Both the position numbers and the translations under genes were made by a program. This document shows, piece after piece, positions 25,273 through 37,738 of a stretch of DNA of 64,000 nt. The notes under the pieces were generated by a model. It ran no database searches, was not told where the DNA came from, and saw nothing but the letters and a program-made list of their open reading frames with translations. Every line of letters starts with the position of its first letter. Position 1 is the stretch's first letter. The stretch is from Megaleporinus macrocephalus (taxonomy: Eukaryota > Chordata > Actinopteri > Characiformes > Anostomidae): NCBI GenBank assembly GCA_021613375.1, contig CM038703.1, positions 20,882,194-20,946,193 of the forward strand, read 5' to 3'.

Positions 25273-25448
25273 TATGTGTATATTTGCTCCCACACTGAGC
25301 AATGCCGCTAGTGGAGCATGGGTTAGAGGGGGAGCAAATATACGCGTTTGGAGGAGCAGACACATATATTTGCTCCCCCTCTAATGAAAGTGGGGTTCAC
25401 ATGCTCCACTAGTGCTATTGCTCAGTGAGGGGAGCAAATATACGTGTA
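25273..25448. repeat. 176-bp foldback structure with four GGAGCAAATATA boxes
   Basis: Two arms of about 75-80 bp are near-perfect inverted copies of each other around a loop of about 17 bp near 25,350. The left arm reads TATTTGCTCCC, CACTGAGCAAT, CTAGTGGAGCATG and GAGGGGGAGCAAATATA in order. The right arm returns the same motifs inverted: TATATTTGCTCCCCCTC, CATGCTCCACTAG, ATTGCTCAGTGAG and GGAGCAAATATACG. The box GGAGCAAATATA appears four times, twice on each strand. No coding capacity is seen. It may be a foldback transposon, a MITE or a duplicated-inverted local sequence. Confidence 0.85.
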
Positions 25449-27482
25449 TGCTCCTCCACTTTTTTTGTACTGGAATGAAAATTTGACTCCTGGTGCAAAT
25501 GACTGTGTGTGTGATTTCATCATCTGCCTGTAACAGAACAGTCCTGTAAAAATATTACACTTTTTTGAGCTAGTTAAGCAGAAAACAAGGCACGAGCAAC
25601 AACACAAAGAAAATAAGAGTTTAAATTAAATAAACTGTATCTGACAACAGTGTCTTTCTGAGACTAGTCAAACATAACAATATCATAACAACATCTTCAC
25701 AAGATCTCATAACAAGATCTTGAATATGCTTAAACAATGTCTTTTCTCAAGATTTTGACTGCTTAAAACTGGTTAAAATAATATTTTATTTTCATATAAT
25801 TTTGACTGATTGTGCTGAAATGCTGTCGTATTTACTGAAGATGTCCTATATTTATGTTGAGAAATATCCTACTGTCCTGAGATTTTACTTAAATATGTTG
25901 AAATAATAGTTTCATGGTTTTTTTCATAGTTTTAATAGTTTTCAGAATTTTACTGATTATTTCAAAATAATGTTTTGTTTTCTTGAGAAATTGTAGTTTT
26001 TTATTATATTTTTATGGCTACCTTTGCCTAGTCTTCCATGCCCAACCTACTGCAGTTTAGCTTTAAGGTTAAAAAACCCAAACATGACCCATACCTGTGA
26101 TTTTGAGACCCACCTAGTACTACTACAGACACAATTTTGATATTGTGTTATTATTTGTTATTAATTAATAAATGTGCAAGAATGTACACATTTTTTTGTA
26201 GACAAAAGTTTTTCTTATGCAAAACTTTGAACCCATCTGGTAAAATTCCATTTAGGTAATTTTCTAAGTGAAAAATAGGTTCACAAATTCTATACAGGGA
26301 ACAGAACGATATCTGTTTTATGAGTTATGAGTTTAACATATAAGACTTAAAGTACAAAATGTGCTACATTAAAAAAAAACACTGTAGCACCTTTATTTGT
26401 TTATGTTGTGCTCCCTCAATGTTATCTGGTGCTCCATATATAGTGTCTGGTGCACACAAGATGGCTTATTGTGCTCATCTCATATTATCTGGTGCTCACC
26501 TGATTACACTGTATCTTGTGCACACTAGGTTATAACAAAGGTCCATTCAGACGCCCTGAACACAATGTTTTGTTGTGTCTTGTTGGACTCGAGTAACAGA
26601 ATTCTATTCCAGTATAGACTTTAGTAAAATACAGTGGACCATCAGAATTCAAATCATTTGCACAGATCAGTCTTAACTTTAAAGCACATAAAAGCTAAAC
26701 ATAGGAAGCTGTAGGAAAATTGGCTAATTTATTTGCTTATATTTTCATATTTTCTTCATCCCAAGCCTACAGGTATATGCCAATTACCTGTCTGGTCATG
26801 TCTTACTCCAACTACACCAGCAGACTTGATACAAGATTAGTGCAGTAGGAAAAAAAAATAAGCCAAAGTTTGTCTCCTACAGCACAAACACTCTGTTCTG
26901 TAAAAGCTCCTGTTACATATTTACACATCTGCTCTCCTCCCGTGTATCCAGCACAGGCCCTTCACAGATTACACCACCAACACATGCTGTGCACAGCTCC
27001 CGGTCAGATTGGGGAGCGATCACCCAGAGCCTGGCAGAGGCGATTTTATTCCGCCGACACAGGCAAGATAAATACGTGTCAGTGCAGTCTGAGCGGCCTC
27101 CCGCGTCGCCATGATTATAGCGTTTAATAACTTGCCTTCAGTAATACATTGACATTGTCCAGCCAGGATCCTTGCCAGGAAGGCTTGATTTACCAAAGCC
27201 CTCGAAGGGAGGAGAAGAAGAGGGAAAAAAATCTCATTCAGGAGACGGATTGCTGAAAAGGCTCTCCACCAGACCCATAAATCATTCTTTAATCAGAGTC
27301 CGTGGAGTGTGTGCTGAGCCACAGCGGGCCGACTGGAGGACCCCTGACTCAATACTGTCTGCGTTACTGCACTCCAGATGCTCCGGTCTTTATTTTTTCC
27401 CCCTCCCTCTGAACCCCCCTTCCATTTGTCTCTAGACATTTAAGGCCCCCCACCAACTGTAACTCAACACACTTTTCAATAT
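25449..27482. other. noncoding DNA with a GC-richer island
   Basis: AT-rich DNA to about 26,850. Near 26,400-26,520 there are three imperfect copies of a TATCTGGTGCTC motif. The stretch 26,870-27,460 is much richer in GC and CpG. Its part at 27,030-27,150 (around CATGATTATAGCG and TTTAATAACTTGCC) looks like a candidate conserved regulatory element. The frames there are short and unrecognised. Confidence 0.35.
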
Positions 27483-27485
27483 TTA

Positions 27486-27570
27486 GCCTGTGTGGTACTG
27501 TGAAAAAGTCTGAGACCACCTATTTATTTTATTTTATTAATTTCCAGACAAAATAGGCATTAAATTGTAA
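27486..27570. mobile_element. mariner-type terminal-repeat fragment
   Basis: TACTGTGAAAAAGTCTGAGA followed by CCAC resembles the end of a fish mariner family whose termini carry a GCAAAAGTCTTAGGCAC-like motif. Better matches lie at 31,595 and 43,115. No transposase is seen. Confidence 0.3.
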
Positions 27571-28215
27571 ATATAAGTTTAAATTAAGCAGCTGATGAAA
27601 CAATAAAAAGCATATTGTTCCTGGCAGAACAAAACCTTATCAGCAATAATCATTTTTGTGTTTTTTTCTTTTTTGCCAGCCATCATTTACATTGTGTTAA
27701 TATTTCCTATAGAAATGGTTCAAAATTACCTAGAATTTTGTTACCCTTTATTACCCTTCTTTTCTTTTTGGGAAACATTCAGTGTTTTAAAGAAATCTGC
27801 AGGGATATTTTTCCACACCTTCAAAGTTCAGTCTGAGAAGTTGGTTGCATGTAATTCATTATAGTCAGGCTAAAGCATTTGATTTATTTTCTATGTTTGT
27901 CTATTTTCTTAGACATTAACACATCCATAGCCATGAGTCGTCTTTGCACAGTGAAAGCAGGGCTAGAAACCTTTCTGTAAATGTTAGTTTCTGTTTGAAA
28001 GGGAACATAATGTTAGTGGCACCATTGGGAACAGCTTTTGTTGGAGGACGCAGTTGTAACTTGTTGGTTTTAAGATTGGAATGTGGAGGAGTTAAAGTGG
28101 CAGTAGGGTGAACAAAAGTAAAGACAGATATGTTAAATACTGACAAACTTTCATAAACATACTTATATATTAAACTAATTATTTTTGCAAACTTCTGTAT
28201 GATTTTCCATTAAAA
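27571..28215. other. unassigned AT-rich DNA
   Basis: Low-complexity AT-rich sequence with short overlapping frames and no recognisable feature. Confidence 0.4.
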
Positions 28216-28425
28216 ATATCGTCGCTGTCCAAAGAAAAACAAGTATTTTTCAAAATGGCAACTTTACAGGAGAACACAACGACTGTCTTTATTTACAATG
28301 TAAGTCAATTTTTTTCCAAGTCAATCTGAAGCATTTCTATTAGTCTAATTGTCATGATATTTTGTACATGATGTAAATGGCAGCTGTTGTGTTCATTTTG
28401 GTCTATTTTTATTTTTAACTATTAT
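28216..28425 (+). mobile_element. small MITE of the CGCTGTCC family
   Basis: It starts ATATCGTCGCTGTCCAAAGA and follows the family order: CAAAATGGCAACTTTACAGG, ACAATGTAAGTCAATTTTTT, GCATTTCTATTAGTC, TTGTACATGATGTAAATG, CAGCTGTTGTGTTC. The right terminal repeat is too decayed to define exactly. Confidence 0.65.
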
Positions 28426-30376
28426 TTGAATATACATTTGAATATAATTCTACATATTGGTCATTTTGACTAAAAATGAAATAAACAATGGGTGGATTTA
28501 AAGCATTTTCAGTGGTTCTTTCAGTGGTACATAAATAGCTGTAGTACTTTAACATTATGTGTTCTTTGAATTTCCTCATACTCGAAAATGACATTTATGA
28601 AAAAGCTTTTCTAAAAACAACCAGCCGTTAAATTTAGGTCTGTTTTTATGCCTTATATCCACTTTTACTTCCATCACGTTGCTTCAAAGAATCTTCTGTT
28701 GCACTTTTATTTTTAAGAATTTCACATAACCATGTTTTGTTTTTACAATACCAATGTTACTATCTATTTTTATGAGCTTCAAAGTTCTCTACATACTGTG
28801 AGTATGAAGATTCAGTGCATGCACAGCAGATGTCGGTGGAGGAAGCTGCATTAGTTTGCTGTCTTTATATTTGCTGTGCAGTCATAGCTGCTCCATTGGA
28901 ACCTATGAGTGATATTACACTGGGTTGCCAACAATTATCTAAGGGCCTGCAAAAGCTAGTAGTGTGTGTCGAGTGGCTTGAGGGGGCCAGTGGGGGGAGC
29001 TTGAGTGTTTTTCCCTAGTGTCTCCATTAGCCAGGTTTCACCCTGTTTGTGGTCTGACTGATGAATCATATGTGTCTCCAGTGTCAAGGGAAACAAATGT
29101 AACAACAGCGGAAGGACATTAATCAGAACAAGCTGAAGTTTTTTTCCCCCTATCACTAGTTAAACTGGACAGACTCTTTTTGGTACACTTTTTCCCCCTC
29201 ATGCAGTGGATATACACATTTCACCCAAGGGATTCCGCACCAAGATATCATCAATTCAAGTTGTTGGAGAAGTGTGTTCCTGTTTTTTTTTTTTTTCTTT
29301 CTTTTTCCAGAGATATTCAGCTTGGCGGATGCTAATGTTAGCAACCTGGGCTTTGGCCCAACACTGAATTGCGAATCATGATGGTGTGATGGCGGGCAGG
29401 AAGCGAGAGGCACACAGAATGAGCTTAATAGCCTGCTGTCCGTTCAGCACCCCTTATGGAGTGCGCAGAACATTCAGCACCTTGGACAGCACCTCCTCCA
29501 CATCTGGGGATCATTCCAGAAAAACACACCGCTACAAGACAGCCTTAATCACAGGGGTGTCATAACTGAGTGCATACCTGCCTTTTCTAGGAAAACTGAC
29601 ACCATGTAAGCAAACTGGTCGTTAAGGATTACGATCTGGCATGTCTTTGCATTTTTTGCCAATTACAACAGATTCCTCTGTAGTATTAAACCTTAGAAGT
29701 GATAGTTATCGCTAGTGTTAACCCATGCATGGTATAGTTCAGCATTAATCATTTCTCACTGAGAGCATCTGAAGTGAAAACTCTAAACCACATTTGTGCT
29801 TGTGAGTAAAAGATGAAATACATTGACAATGAATTAGAATATAAAGTAAAATCTGATATAAACTGTAAAAGATGCAGGACAGAAGTACATGCATGTTTTG
29901 GTTCTGCTCTTACATCAAAGTGTTTAGAAGGGAAGTACAGATACTTACAAAGATCATGACCAGTAGAGACAGACTGACCTGATTAAGAGATGAAACCTTA
30001 CTATCAGTGGGCGGGGGTATTAATAGCAACATTAGGTTTCTCAAATTGGCCTTAATTGCTGCTAACAAATGGATTGCTCGGAGGTGGGAAAACAGCCAGC
30101 TGCCAAGCCCCTGAAAAGATTCTCTTCAATTTAAAAAGAAAGATTAAGACATGGAGGAAATGTGGGGACACTTTGTCACTTTCCCATCTTCTTCCATATT
30201 GTTGTCTAAATCACGGCAGTGATGACTGCTGGTATTATGTAACTGTTAGATACTATAAATCTTGGCAATGCTTGGCAATACCCTTGTAAATAAAGCAAAA
30301 ATATATTGGAGGGAAGTTATTGTTTTTTACTTTTTTCTATTAAACAAAGTGCAAACTTGACAGTATAGAATGTACA
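28426..30376. other. unassigned noncoding DNA
   Basis: Unique-looking sequence. The stretch 29,330-29,520 is less AT-rich and carries repeated CAGCACC motifs. No gene is recognised. Confidence 0.4.
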
Positions 30377-30600
30377 AACCTTAATTCCAAAACAGTTGGG
30401 ACAGTGTGTTAAATACAAATACAAACAGAAACAAGTGATGTGTAATACTTTGACCTGTATTTTAAAAGAAAAGAGTATAAGACAAGATATGGGTTGTTTT
30501 AACTTCAGCAGATTTAGTAAAAAATAAGCCCATTCTGAAACTGATGCCTGCAGCTCATTACACAAAAGTTGAAACGATGCAATATAAGATGTATTTATGG
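30377..30600 (+). mobile_element. 5' end of a Tc1/mariner element
   Basis: Ordered similarity to the left end of a fish Tc1/mariner family: AATTCCAAAACAGTTGGGAC, GTGTGTTAAATACAAATA, ATACTTTGACCTGTATTT and CTGATGCCTGCAGCTCATTA, then ACACAAAAGTTG. The coding part is missing. A 3'-half transposase fragment that I attribute to the same family lies at 33,044. Confidence 0.6.
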
Positions 30601-31417
30601 AAATAATTGATGTCATGCTTTCCAGTCTGGAAAAGAGAATGAGCATCCAGATTGTTACCAGTGTAAAGTTCAAAAGCAAGAGTCCTTTATTTCATAGTTA
30701 AGTCCTAAAGATTCTCTAGAGTCTGTATTTGAAGCCAAACTAAGTTTCCTTCTTTAAAATGCACACTAGGCTGCTATTATAAGGCTCTATCTGCAGCAGC
30801 CAAACGGTGCAGCTTATGAGTGTAAGCTAAACAAATCAAATTCATATTTTACTCATGTGCTCAAGCTCAGCAATAAGCTGTTTGTAGGGCTTAGTAGCTT
30901 GGCTGTAAAGCCAAGATAATTTTTTGCAAACTTTTTTAAGCAGTTTAGTAAGAAATCATAATAGCAGAGCTTAAGTTGAAAGTAAATCAGTGTACTGCAT
31001 TGTATTACTCTGAAAGTGCTGCCTTGATAGTGCGGCATCGGGCAGAAGAGGAAGAATCAGTGGTTGCCGTAATTCTGCTTAGTAAAGCTCCTTTTTCTTT
31101 AAAGCAAGCAGAAAAGAGGCACATACATTTCGGGCTAAAAAGCAGGGAGGTCACCTAAAGCTTTAAAGCCTCAACATCATCCACAAACCCACCGCTGGGA
31201 CATAATAAAACAAACACGTACCCATCCTTATACTAACAAAAACACAACAATAAGTTCTTTTGTTAATTTGGGCGTGGGGGGAGCAACTGCCACAATATTT
31301 CATACACTGTACCGAGCAAATGTTGGGGCACTTGGGGGCATGATATTTACAAAAAGTTATATTTCCAGACAAGGAGCTTGTGTTTGCTCAGCAAAAAACT
31401 TTATCTTTCTGTTCCAG
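30601..31417. other. unassigned noncoding DNA
   Basis: No recognisable gene or repeat. Confidence 0.4.
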
Positions 31418-31500
31418 TATTATGTGTAGTTCTCATCTAATACCTGCTTTGATTACTCAATACTTCATTAAGCTAAATCAAGATTGCTGGTGAAGGAATT
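31418..31500 (+). repeat. dispersed repeat pair, copy 1 (with 52,655)
   Basis: TTATGTGTAGTTCTCATCTA, then ATACCTG, TCAATACTTCA and AAATCAAG...TGCTGG line up in order with 52,655-52,740. The class is unknown. Confidence 0.5.
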
Positions 31501-31594
31501 CATGCAATGCAATGCAATGTCTGGGGCATTCAGGATAAATCTGGAACTCAACTTTGTTCTTGAAACATATAATATATTATCCTTCAAATAGGAT

Positions 31595-31735
31595 ATACCT
31601 GCCACTTTGTATTGTATTCATGCTTATTTACATCTGTTGTAATGATATCTGGGGTTCTTATTGATAAAAATATACTTTTTGCTAAGATAAACAATGAGCC
31701 CAGGTGCCTAAGACTTAAACACAGTAGTGTATGTT
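31595..31735 (-). mobile_element. mariner-type terminal segment, inverted relative to 43,115
   Basis: Its reverse complement reads AAGTCTTAGGCACCTGGG, CTCATTGTTT, ATATCATTACAACAGATGTAA, then GCATGAATACAATAC and AAAGTGGC. This matches 43,115-43,262 in order. The motif near the end is typical of a mariner inverted repeat. No coding part remains. Confidence 0.55.
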
Positions 31736-33043
31736 AAGCATTTATGAAAATGGAGGTTGAGTTGTCTTTGTTTAGTGCAGTTTCCATTTTAGTGTGGGTT
31801 TATCAGCGACTGCACATGCTACACTAGTCTTCTTGCAGTCCAGACCTGTTTTTCATTGAAAATGTCTGCTGGCTTATGAAACGTAACATATGACAATAAA
31901 GGCTAATGAAGTAATGACTTGACGTTTAGGGTTCAATGCATGTTTCACCTAAAATGAACAACATTGGTGAAACTCAGTCAACCAACATTATGCACTCAAA
32001 ACCATCCTATGTGTTCTCTTCTAGCTTTTGTTGGTCATCTGTTATTTTATTTTATTTTATTTTTTGGTTCATGCGCTCTTTTAAGATAGAAAGGGATTTG
32101 TTTCAATTTGTTGGAAAACCTCTACTTGCCTCCGTGGCATTAATCTCTGCATAAGCTCTGCAGGTTGTGTAAGTAAAGACCATTTAGATTCATTCAATTA
32201 GCAGAGTTGTCTAAGGAGTCACTGCTCTGCTGACCTCAATTACATGCCAGCCGACACACGAGGCAGCTCCTCTAATTTAAGAATTCTAATGTAGAGTCCT
32301 ATTTCTTTTATATACCGTCAACAAATAGATAAGCCCTTACAAAAGCAAACTCACAGCTATGTTTAAAGACACAATCCACAAATTTAGACAAAAAGAAACC
32401 TGTATTGCTAAAACAACATTCACTGAATCATGAACGTAGAATAGTGTTAACTGGCTTCCACAAACTTACCCCCGGTCATGCCTTCCTCTACAGCAACCTC
32501 TCAGCATCTTGTGAAGTCTATCCTTTTATTAGCACAGCCCAAGCTGTTCATGATAATGTTCCTGTGTGGTATTTCCTCATTACCACTTAAAGCTGTTTGC
32601 TGTTGTCAGGACTGCCTGACTGAGCCATTACCTGGAATAAACTATTCTAGCACTTTTACATTTAGCCAGTTAGTCTGATAATTACACTCTGACTCAATGT
32701 GGCATCTTTTGGACAATGTACTCCTGTAGGTCAGCAAATGAATGTCATAAAAAGATTGAAAATTATTAAACAATGTTCCTCAAAGAAAAAAAAAAGAAAG
32801 GCATTCGCATATTTGCTCCTCTAATATCATAATACGATTCAAGGAGTTGGGAGGAATTTCAGTGCATAAAGGTCAAAGGCTCAAGCCTAAACTGAACACG
32901 CATGATCTCTGATCAGACGGCCTTGCATCAAGAACCATCATTCAACAATAGCTTTTATAATCACATGGTCGAGGGATTACTTAAATCTTTGCAGATGTTC
33001 TAGGCTTGAAGGCATCCGAGAAGGATAATCACACGTTGAAAAC
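31736..33043. other. unassigned noncoding DNA
   Basis: It includes a short (TTTTA)n run at 32,042-32,065 and two unique stretches (32,160-32,300 and 32,800-33,010) that could be conserved noncoding DNA. No gene is recognised. Confidence 0.38.
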
Positions 33044-33470
33044 ATGTATTGTGGTCAGACAGATCAGTATTCCAGACCTTTTTTGAAAGAAATTGACTCT
33101 GTGCACTCCAGATCACAGACGAATAAGACCATTCAGGCTGTTATAAACAAGTCCAACAGCCAGGGTCTGTCATGGTATGGGGTCAGTGTGTCGGTGCCCT
33201 TGGTAAATTTACACTTCTGTGATGCAGCATTAATGCAGCAAAATGCATTGAGATCTTAGAGCAACATATGGTTTCAAGAAAAATCTTTTCCAGGGACAAC
33301 TATGCAGTGCAAAACCACATGCTGCAAGCATTACATATTACAAAGACATGAGCGTATGGGTACTGCACTGACCTGTCTACAGTCCTGAACTGTCTCTAAT
33401 AGAGAATATGTGGAGAAATCCATGGCAACCTCATACAGTCTTAAATGAACTAGCTTTACAAGATATTCAG
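33044..33470 (+). pseudogene. Tc1/mariner transposase fragment, C-terminal half
   Basis: Broken frames match the second half of a fish Tc1-type DDE transposase. They contain a GLSWYGVSV-like piece (33,165-33,193; normally VMVWGCVSALG), NLHFCDAALM (33,209-33,238), a piece corresponding to EILEQHM (33,250-33,270) and one corresponding to SPDLSPIENVW (33,383-33,413). The element supplies cut-and-paste transposition when intact. Here the region after the second catalytic Asp is deleted and several stops and frameshifts are present, so it is not functional. Neither end is defined. Confidence 0.8.
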
Positions 33471-34333
33471 TACACACAGTGTACATGTTTGAGAACTTAC
33501 AAATGTAATATTTTTATTAAAATTGAAAGATCTAGAATTAATAACTATGGAGACACACTACACTGCACCACTGCAACTCACCCTCTTAAGTGTGAAATAA
33601 GCTTTTAAAAGTTAGAGGTACTAGATGGTTTTGGCAGGAATTTGTCTTACAATGTAATTCATCTTTATGTATCACATCAAACGCACAGGCTCAAATAGAA
33701 GGTCCAACTTGATGTTTAGGTCTCAATACAAAATCATATACTGATACGATATACAGAAACAATGACATCATAAAAGACACATCACATTGTTGGAAGCTGA
33801 TGTTCAGAAAAGCTAGCCAGTTTAATAAGCTAACCGATAACCACACTTTTTTATAGTGTTATTTACGGTTAGACAACATATTAAAATAAATGTTAGCAAA
33901 TACAGTGACAAGATAAAGTGTAGCTTAGTGTAAACCTGGGCCTATTAACTTTCTGCTTTAGAACAAAAAAAAACAACAACTTGCTCCCACATGATGAGAG
34001 TCATGCGTCTAAATTTGATGTTCCTCATTAAGACCATTTCATAATCATTTAGTCTGATAACTCAGACAAATTACTGCTACCGCTGTACCTGCTGGAGGTT
34101 TTTTTTCGGAGGAGTTTTGTCAGAGTTTGTCCTTTACTGAGTAAGTAGTGTTTAGAAGCGGCCCCCTCAAAAATGCTTTCGAACCAAAGCATATAGAAAA
34201 AGATTTGCTTTAGAAATCAAATCACATTTATTGTCAAGTGAATGAAAATACTAGGTTGTATATACTCTTGCAGCACTTAAATACAAAGAAAACAATATAC
34301 ATATTAATAAACATCAATATTGCAACATTTTCC

Positions 34334-34336
<3 letters not shown>
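33471..34336. other. unassigned AT-rich DNA
   Basis: No gene or repeat family recognised. Confidence 0.4.

Positions 34337-34415
<79 letters not shown>
34337..34415. repeat. (TA)n microsatellite
   Basis: A 79-bp TA run immediately next to a fragment of the small CGCTGTCC-family MITE. Confidence 0.97.
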
Positions 34416-34417
<2 letters not shown>

Positions 34418-34525
34418 TGATGAAGGGACCAGTAGAAATGCTCCAAAATAGCTTGGAAATTTGATTCCACTCTGGTAAAGTTGCTATTTTGGAGATATCT
34501 GTTTTTCATTGGACAACGATGACAT
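34418..34525 (-). mobile_element. small MITE of the CGCTGTCC family, half copy
   Basis: Reverse orientation. It ends with TTTTTCATTGGACAACGATG and carries AAGTTGCTATTTTGGAGATA and CCAGTAGAAATGCTCCAAAA. The other half is lost at the junction with the TA run. Confidence 0.65.
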
Positions 34526-36089
34526 GTAGATGTGCAGATCTGGCTTTTCTCTGCTTCAAAAGAATGAAAAGATGTGACATGGTGAAAAGAGATGTTTAAT
34601 AACAAACCTGAAACCTCTGTCTCTTTTTTTGTCACTGGGCAGTTGTTGGGTCAAGCGGCCCACTGGCTTCTATGTTTTTTGCCCTATTGTATGCTACTGA
34701 CACAGCACATGAGGCCTTGTTAATTACTTAATGAGTTGAATTAGGTGTTCAGCACAACAATGTCCATAGTTTGGTGTCACCAGGGCTGTGATTGGGGACC
34801 CCTGAAATATGCTGTTTATTTGTTGGGCTATGAAACATAAGACCTTATTCACAGCTGCTGTACTCTCACTATAGCTAACATTGGTTAAGTACAACAGTAC
34901 TCCACTCGTTTGTTCCTTCTGCATCAGCCGTTAAGTAAGACAATTCACTGATTCACTGTGCCATCCTCAGAGGCGATGATGTTGTGATTAGTATGGTTAT
35001 AATGTAGCAAGGAGACGCAGAGAAGGGCATTATGTCCTTCAGAGGAAGCACCAGAAGAGCCCTTAAGGCCTTATTAAACTGATGTTGAAGAGCTTCTCTG
35101 GACTGATGATCAGGTTGAACATATGCAACTTAGACAGCAGTGTACCAGCACATATGCAGTGAGAGCCAAACGATAAAGCTGTAATTTACAAGAGATCTCC
35201 ATCTACACAGCAAACTCACTATTTTACATGTGAATTCACTGAATGTGAAGCAGAGTAATAACCAAGGTGGCCCTGGAAACTTTTAACTCTCTTCAAGTCT
35301 TTGTGTCTTGGATCTGAGCTAAATCTCTGACCTCCTATGCTTCCGTTATACCCCATGAGCTCTGTGATCTAGCTATTTCATGTTCTCGGGTGAGGTGGCC
35401 GGAACTTTTCTGTAGCTGCCCCAAGACTCTCTAACTGTCTTTCACTTTTCATGTCCTCAAAAGACATGTCCTTCACCAAGTTTTAAGTTCTCTTTGAATA
35501 CTCTTGAATACTCAATGCACTTGCAAATCTGATTCAACTGCTTGTCCAAAGAACAACAGCTATTAAAAAATGTCCTTCCAAAGTTTCACCAGTAAGGTCC
35601 TCAAATTCCCATGTCCTTCATAGTGTTGCTTTAGAGTTGCATAGAGGTTCCATAGGGTTTGGGAATGTGTGTCCCATTGTGCTGCATTATGGTATTATAT
35701 TGACAGGGTTTGTTGTTTGTTTACAGACTGCCAATATTCACTTACACTGCAAGAGAGGCAGTTTTATTTGGGGGGGATGGGGTGTTCAGGCTTGCCATGT
35801 TTTATTTAATCAAATGAAATATGTTTGTATCTTAGCCAACTCCAGATGACTATCAACTATATAATTGTACAACTATATAATGATCAGTCGTGGTATCACT
35901 GCACACTTCACCACAGTCTGAGATTTTCTTCAAACTCTAACTTTTCTCTAACTTTCTTATTCCACTTTTCTGTTCCACCTTAAATGGTACAGCTGTTACA
36001 TACTGGCACATTAAACATGTGAGAAGAGTTAGTTCCAAACATCATATTAAACATAAATCTGTTAAAGATGTTGAATTGTATCAATATAG
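34526..36089. other. unassigned noncoding DNA
   Basis: No recognisable gene, RNA or repeat. Confidence 0.4.
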
Positions 36090-36200
36090 AAAGTTGCAAC
36101 AACAAACACATTGGACAGCATGTTTAGTGTGCTGTGATCTGTGTTCAGCACCAGGGACAGCACACTGAACATGTTCACTGTGCTTGTTGTTGCAACTTTG
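36090..36200. repeat. 111-nt near-perfect hairpin
   Basis: The left arm (36,090-36,135) begins AAAGTTGCAACAACAAACAC and ends GTGTGCTGT. The right arm (36,157-36,200) begins ACAGCACACTG and ends GTTGTTGCAACTTTG. The arms pair over about 44 positions with a few mismatches and a 2-nt bulge. The loop is 21 nt. The size fits a small foldback element or a microRNA-type precursor. The sequence alone does not decide, and the near-perfect arm identity favours a recent mobile or duplicated origin. Confidence 0.8.
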
Positions 36201-37311
36201 TTTGTCCTGAGACTTTTGACTTACCCTGTATAAAGTAAGCTTGAACTTGATGAACTCACTGTGATGTTTATTATGTGCTTATGAGTCTAAATAGCAGATT
36301 AAACCTTCCTTTCTGATCTTTTGTGTTGGATTTTAATCTAATCTGTGATCTAGTGGTGGTGTAAATCTACATGCTAAACATTTCAGCAAACATATTTAGT
36401 GAGTAAATATATTGCAGGGAAGGCAAAGTTGAACATTTGGCTGTTTATTAGAAGCAATAATGTTAGCACAGCTCGCAGTGTGAACAAAGCCTTAAACCTA
36501 CAGTGAATGAGGGCGACACCTCTGTTAAACAGTGGTTGTGTGTGTGTGGTGGGGGTGGGGTTACAGGGCTCAGTCATAATTTTCCCAACATTCCTCCATC
36601 TCAATGCACTGCATTATAGTTTTTTTTTAAATACACATCTGTCTGTTTCCATAGTACGACCCCAGGATTAAACACAATGAGGCTTCTGTATGTGTTTTAA
36701 TGCATAATCTCGGCATGTTCATTTTTTAGATTATTGAGAGAACAGTAGAGACTGAGACTGCAGTTGAGTATAAGGAATCATGGTTCAATAAGCATTGGTT
36801 TGTTTCAATTCAACCACTATTAGCGAGCAAAAACCAATACACAGATAAACAAACAAAATAATAAATAAACTCATAATGAAGTCAGCATTATCTTTCATTT
36901 TCCATTTACTTCAAGTCGTAGAAACAGTACTATACAGTAAGACTTAGTAACAGCATATATATGTATACAGTGCAATAGGTGAGACCCAATTTGATATATA
37001 TATAATTGTTTATTATACAGTAGACAAACGTACATACATACATACATACATACAGTACTTTTTATTTATTGTTAACATAAAAGTCTAATGCCTAATGTGA
37101 AGTTGGAAAAAATTTAATTGTTGACTTTTGATTATTGAATGATATCCAAACTCAATTATTCACTTTCTACTAAAATGGCTCTATGGACAGGCGCTGGGCA
37201 GACCATCACCTAGCACTGGTGCCACACAATAATACCAACTTATTTTTAGCACTTGTATATAATATGGATTATATCCGATCTAATATTCCATACCATAAAA
37301 TAGCGGTATGC
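36201..37311. other. unassigned noncoding DNA with a (CATA)n run
   Basis: A short ACAT/CATA tetranucleotide run lies at 37,031-37,053. The rest is AT-rich and unassigned. Confidence 0.45.
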
Positions 37312-37738
37312 CTATTATCCCTCCTCCTCCAAACTCTACTGTTGGATCTTTTCCTTACATCCATCAAACCCAGATTCATCCATCAGACTGCCCAATAGAC
37401 TGCCAAAGCATGATTCATCATTCCAGAGAACATGCTTTCCACTGCTGGACCACTGATTTCAGTGGCAGTGTATTTTACACCAATGCAGCTGATGCTTCAA
37501 ATTGAGCATAGTGATCTCAGGCATGTGTTTAGCTGTTCAACCATGGAGAACCATTTCATGAGGGTCAGTTTGGAACTCTGTAGTGATGCAACAGACAATA
37601 GGCAATTTTAACACACTACACACTTCAGTTTGCATGGTCTATCTGAGCTGTTGTTGGTACCAGAAGTGTCCATTTCACAAGAACAGCAACTCGATACTTA
37701 GGAGGGGTGTCCACATACTCTGGATATATGGTGTATCA
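37312..37738 (-). pseudogene. Tc1/mariner element remnant, antisense
   Basis: On the minus strand this matches another fish Tc1-type transposon. Plus-strand landmarks in antisense order are CCAGATTCATCCATCAGAC, ATTCATCATTCCAGAGAA, TTTCCACTGCTGGACCACTG and AACCATGGAGAACCATTTCA. The end is GGAGGGGTGTCCACATACTC, typical of the terminal repeat of this group. Stops and indels abolish coding. The family differs from the remnants at 17,383 and 33,044. Confidence 0.75.
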
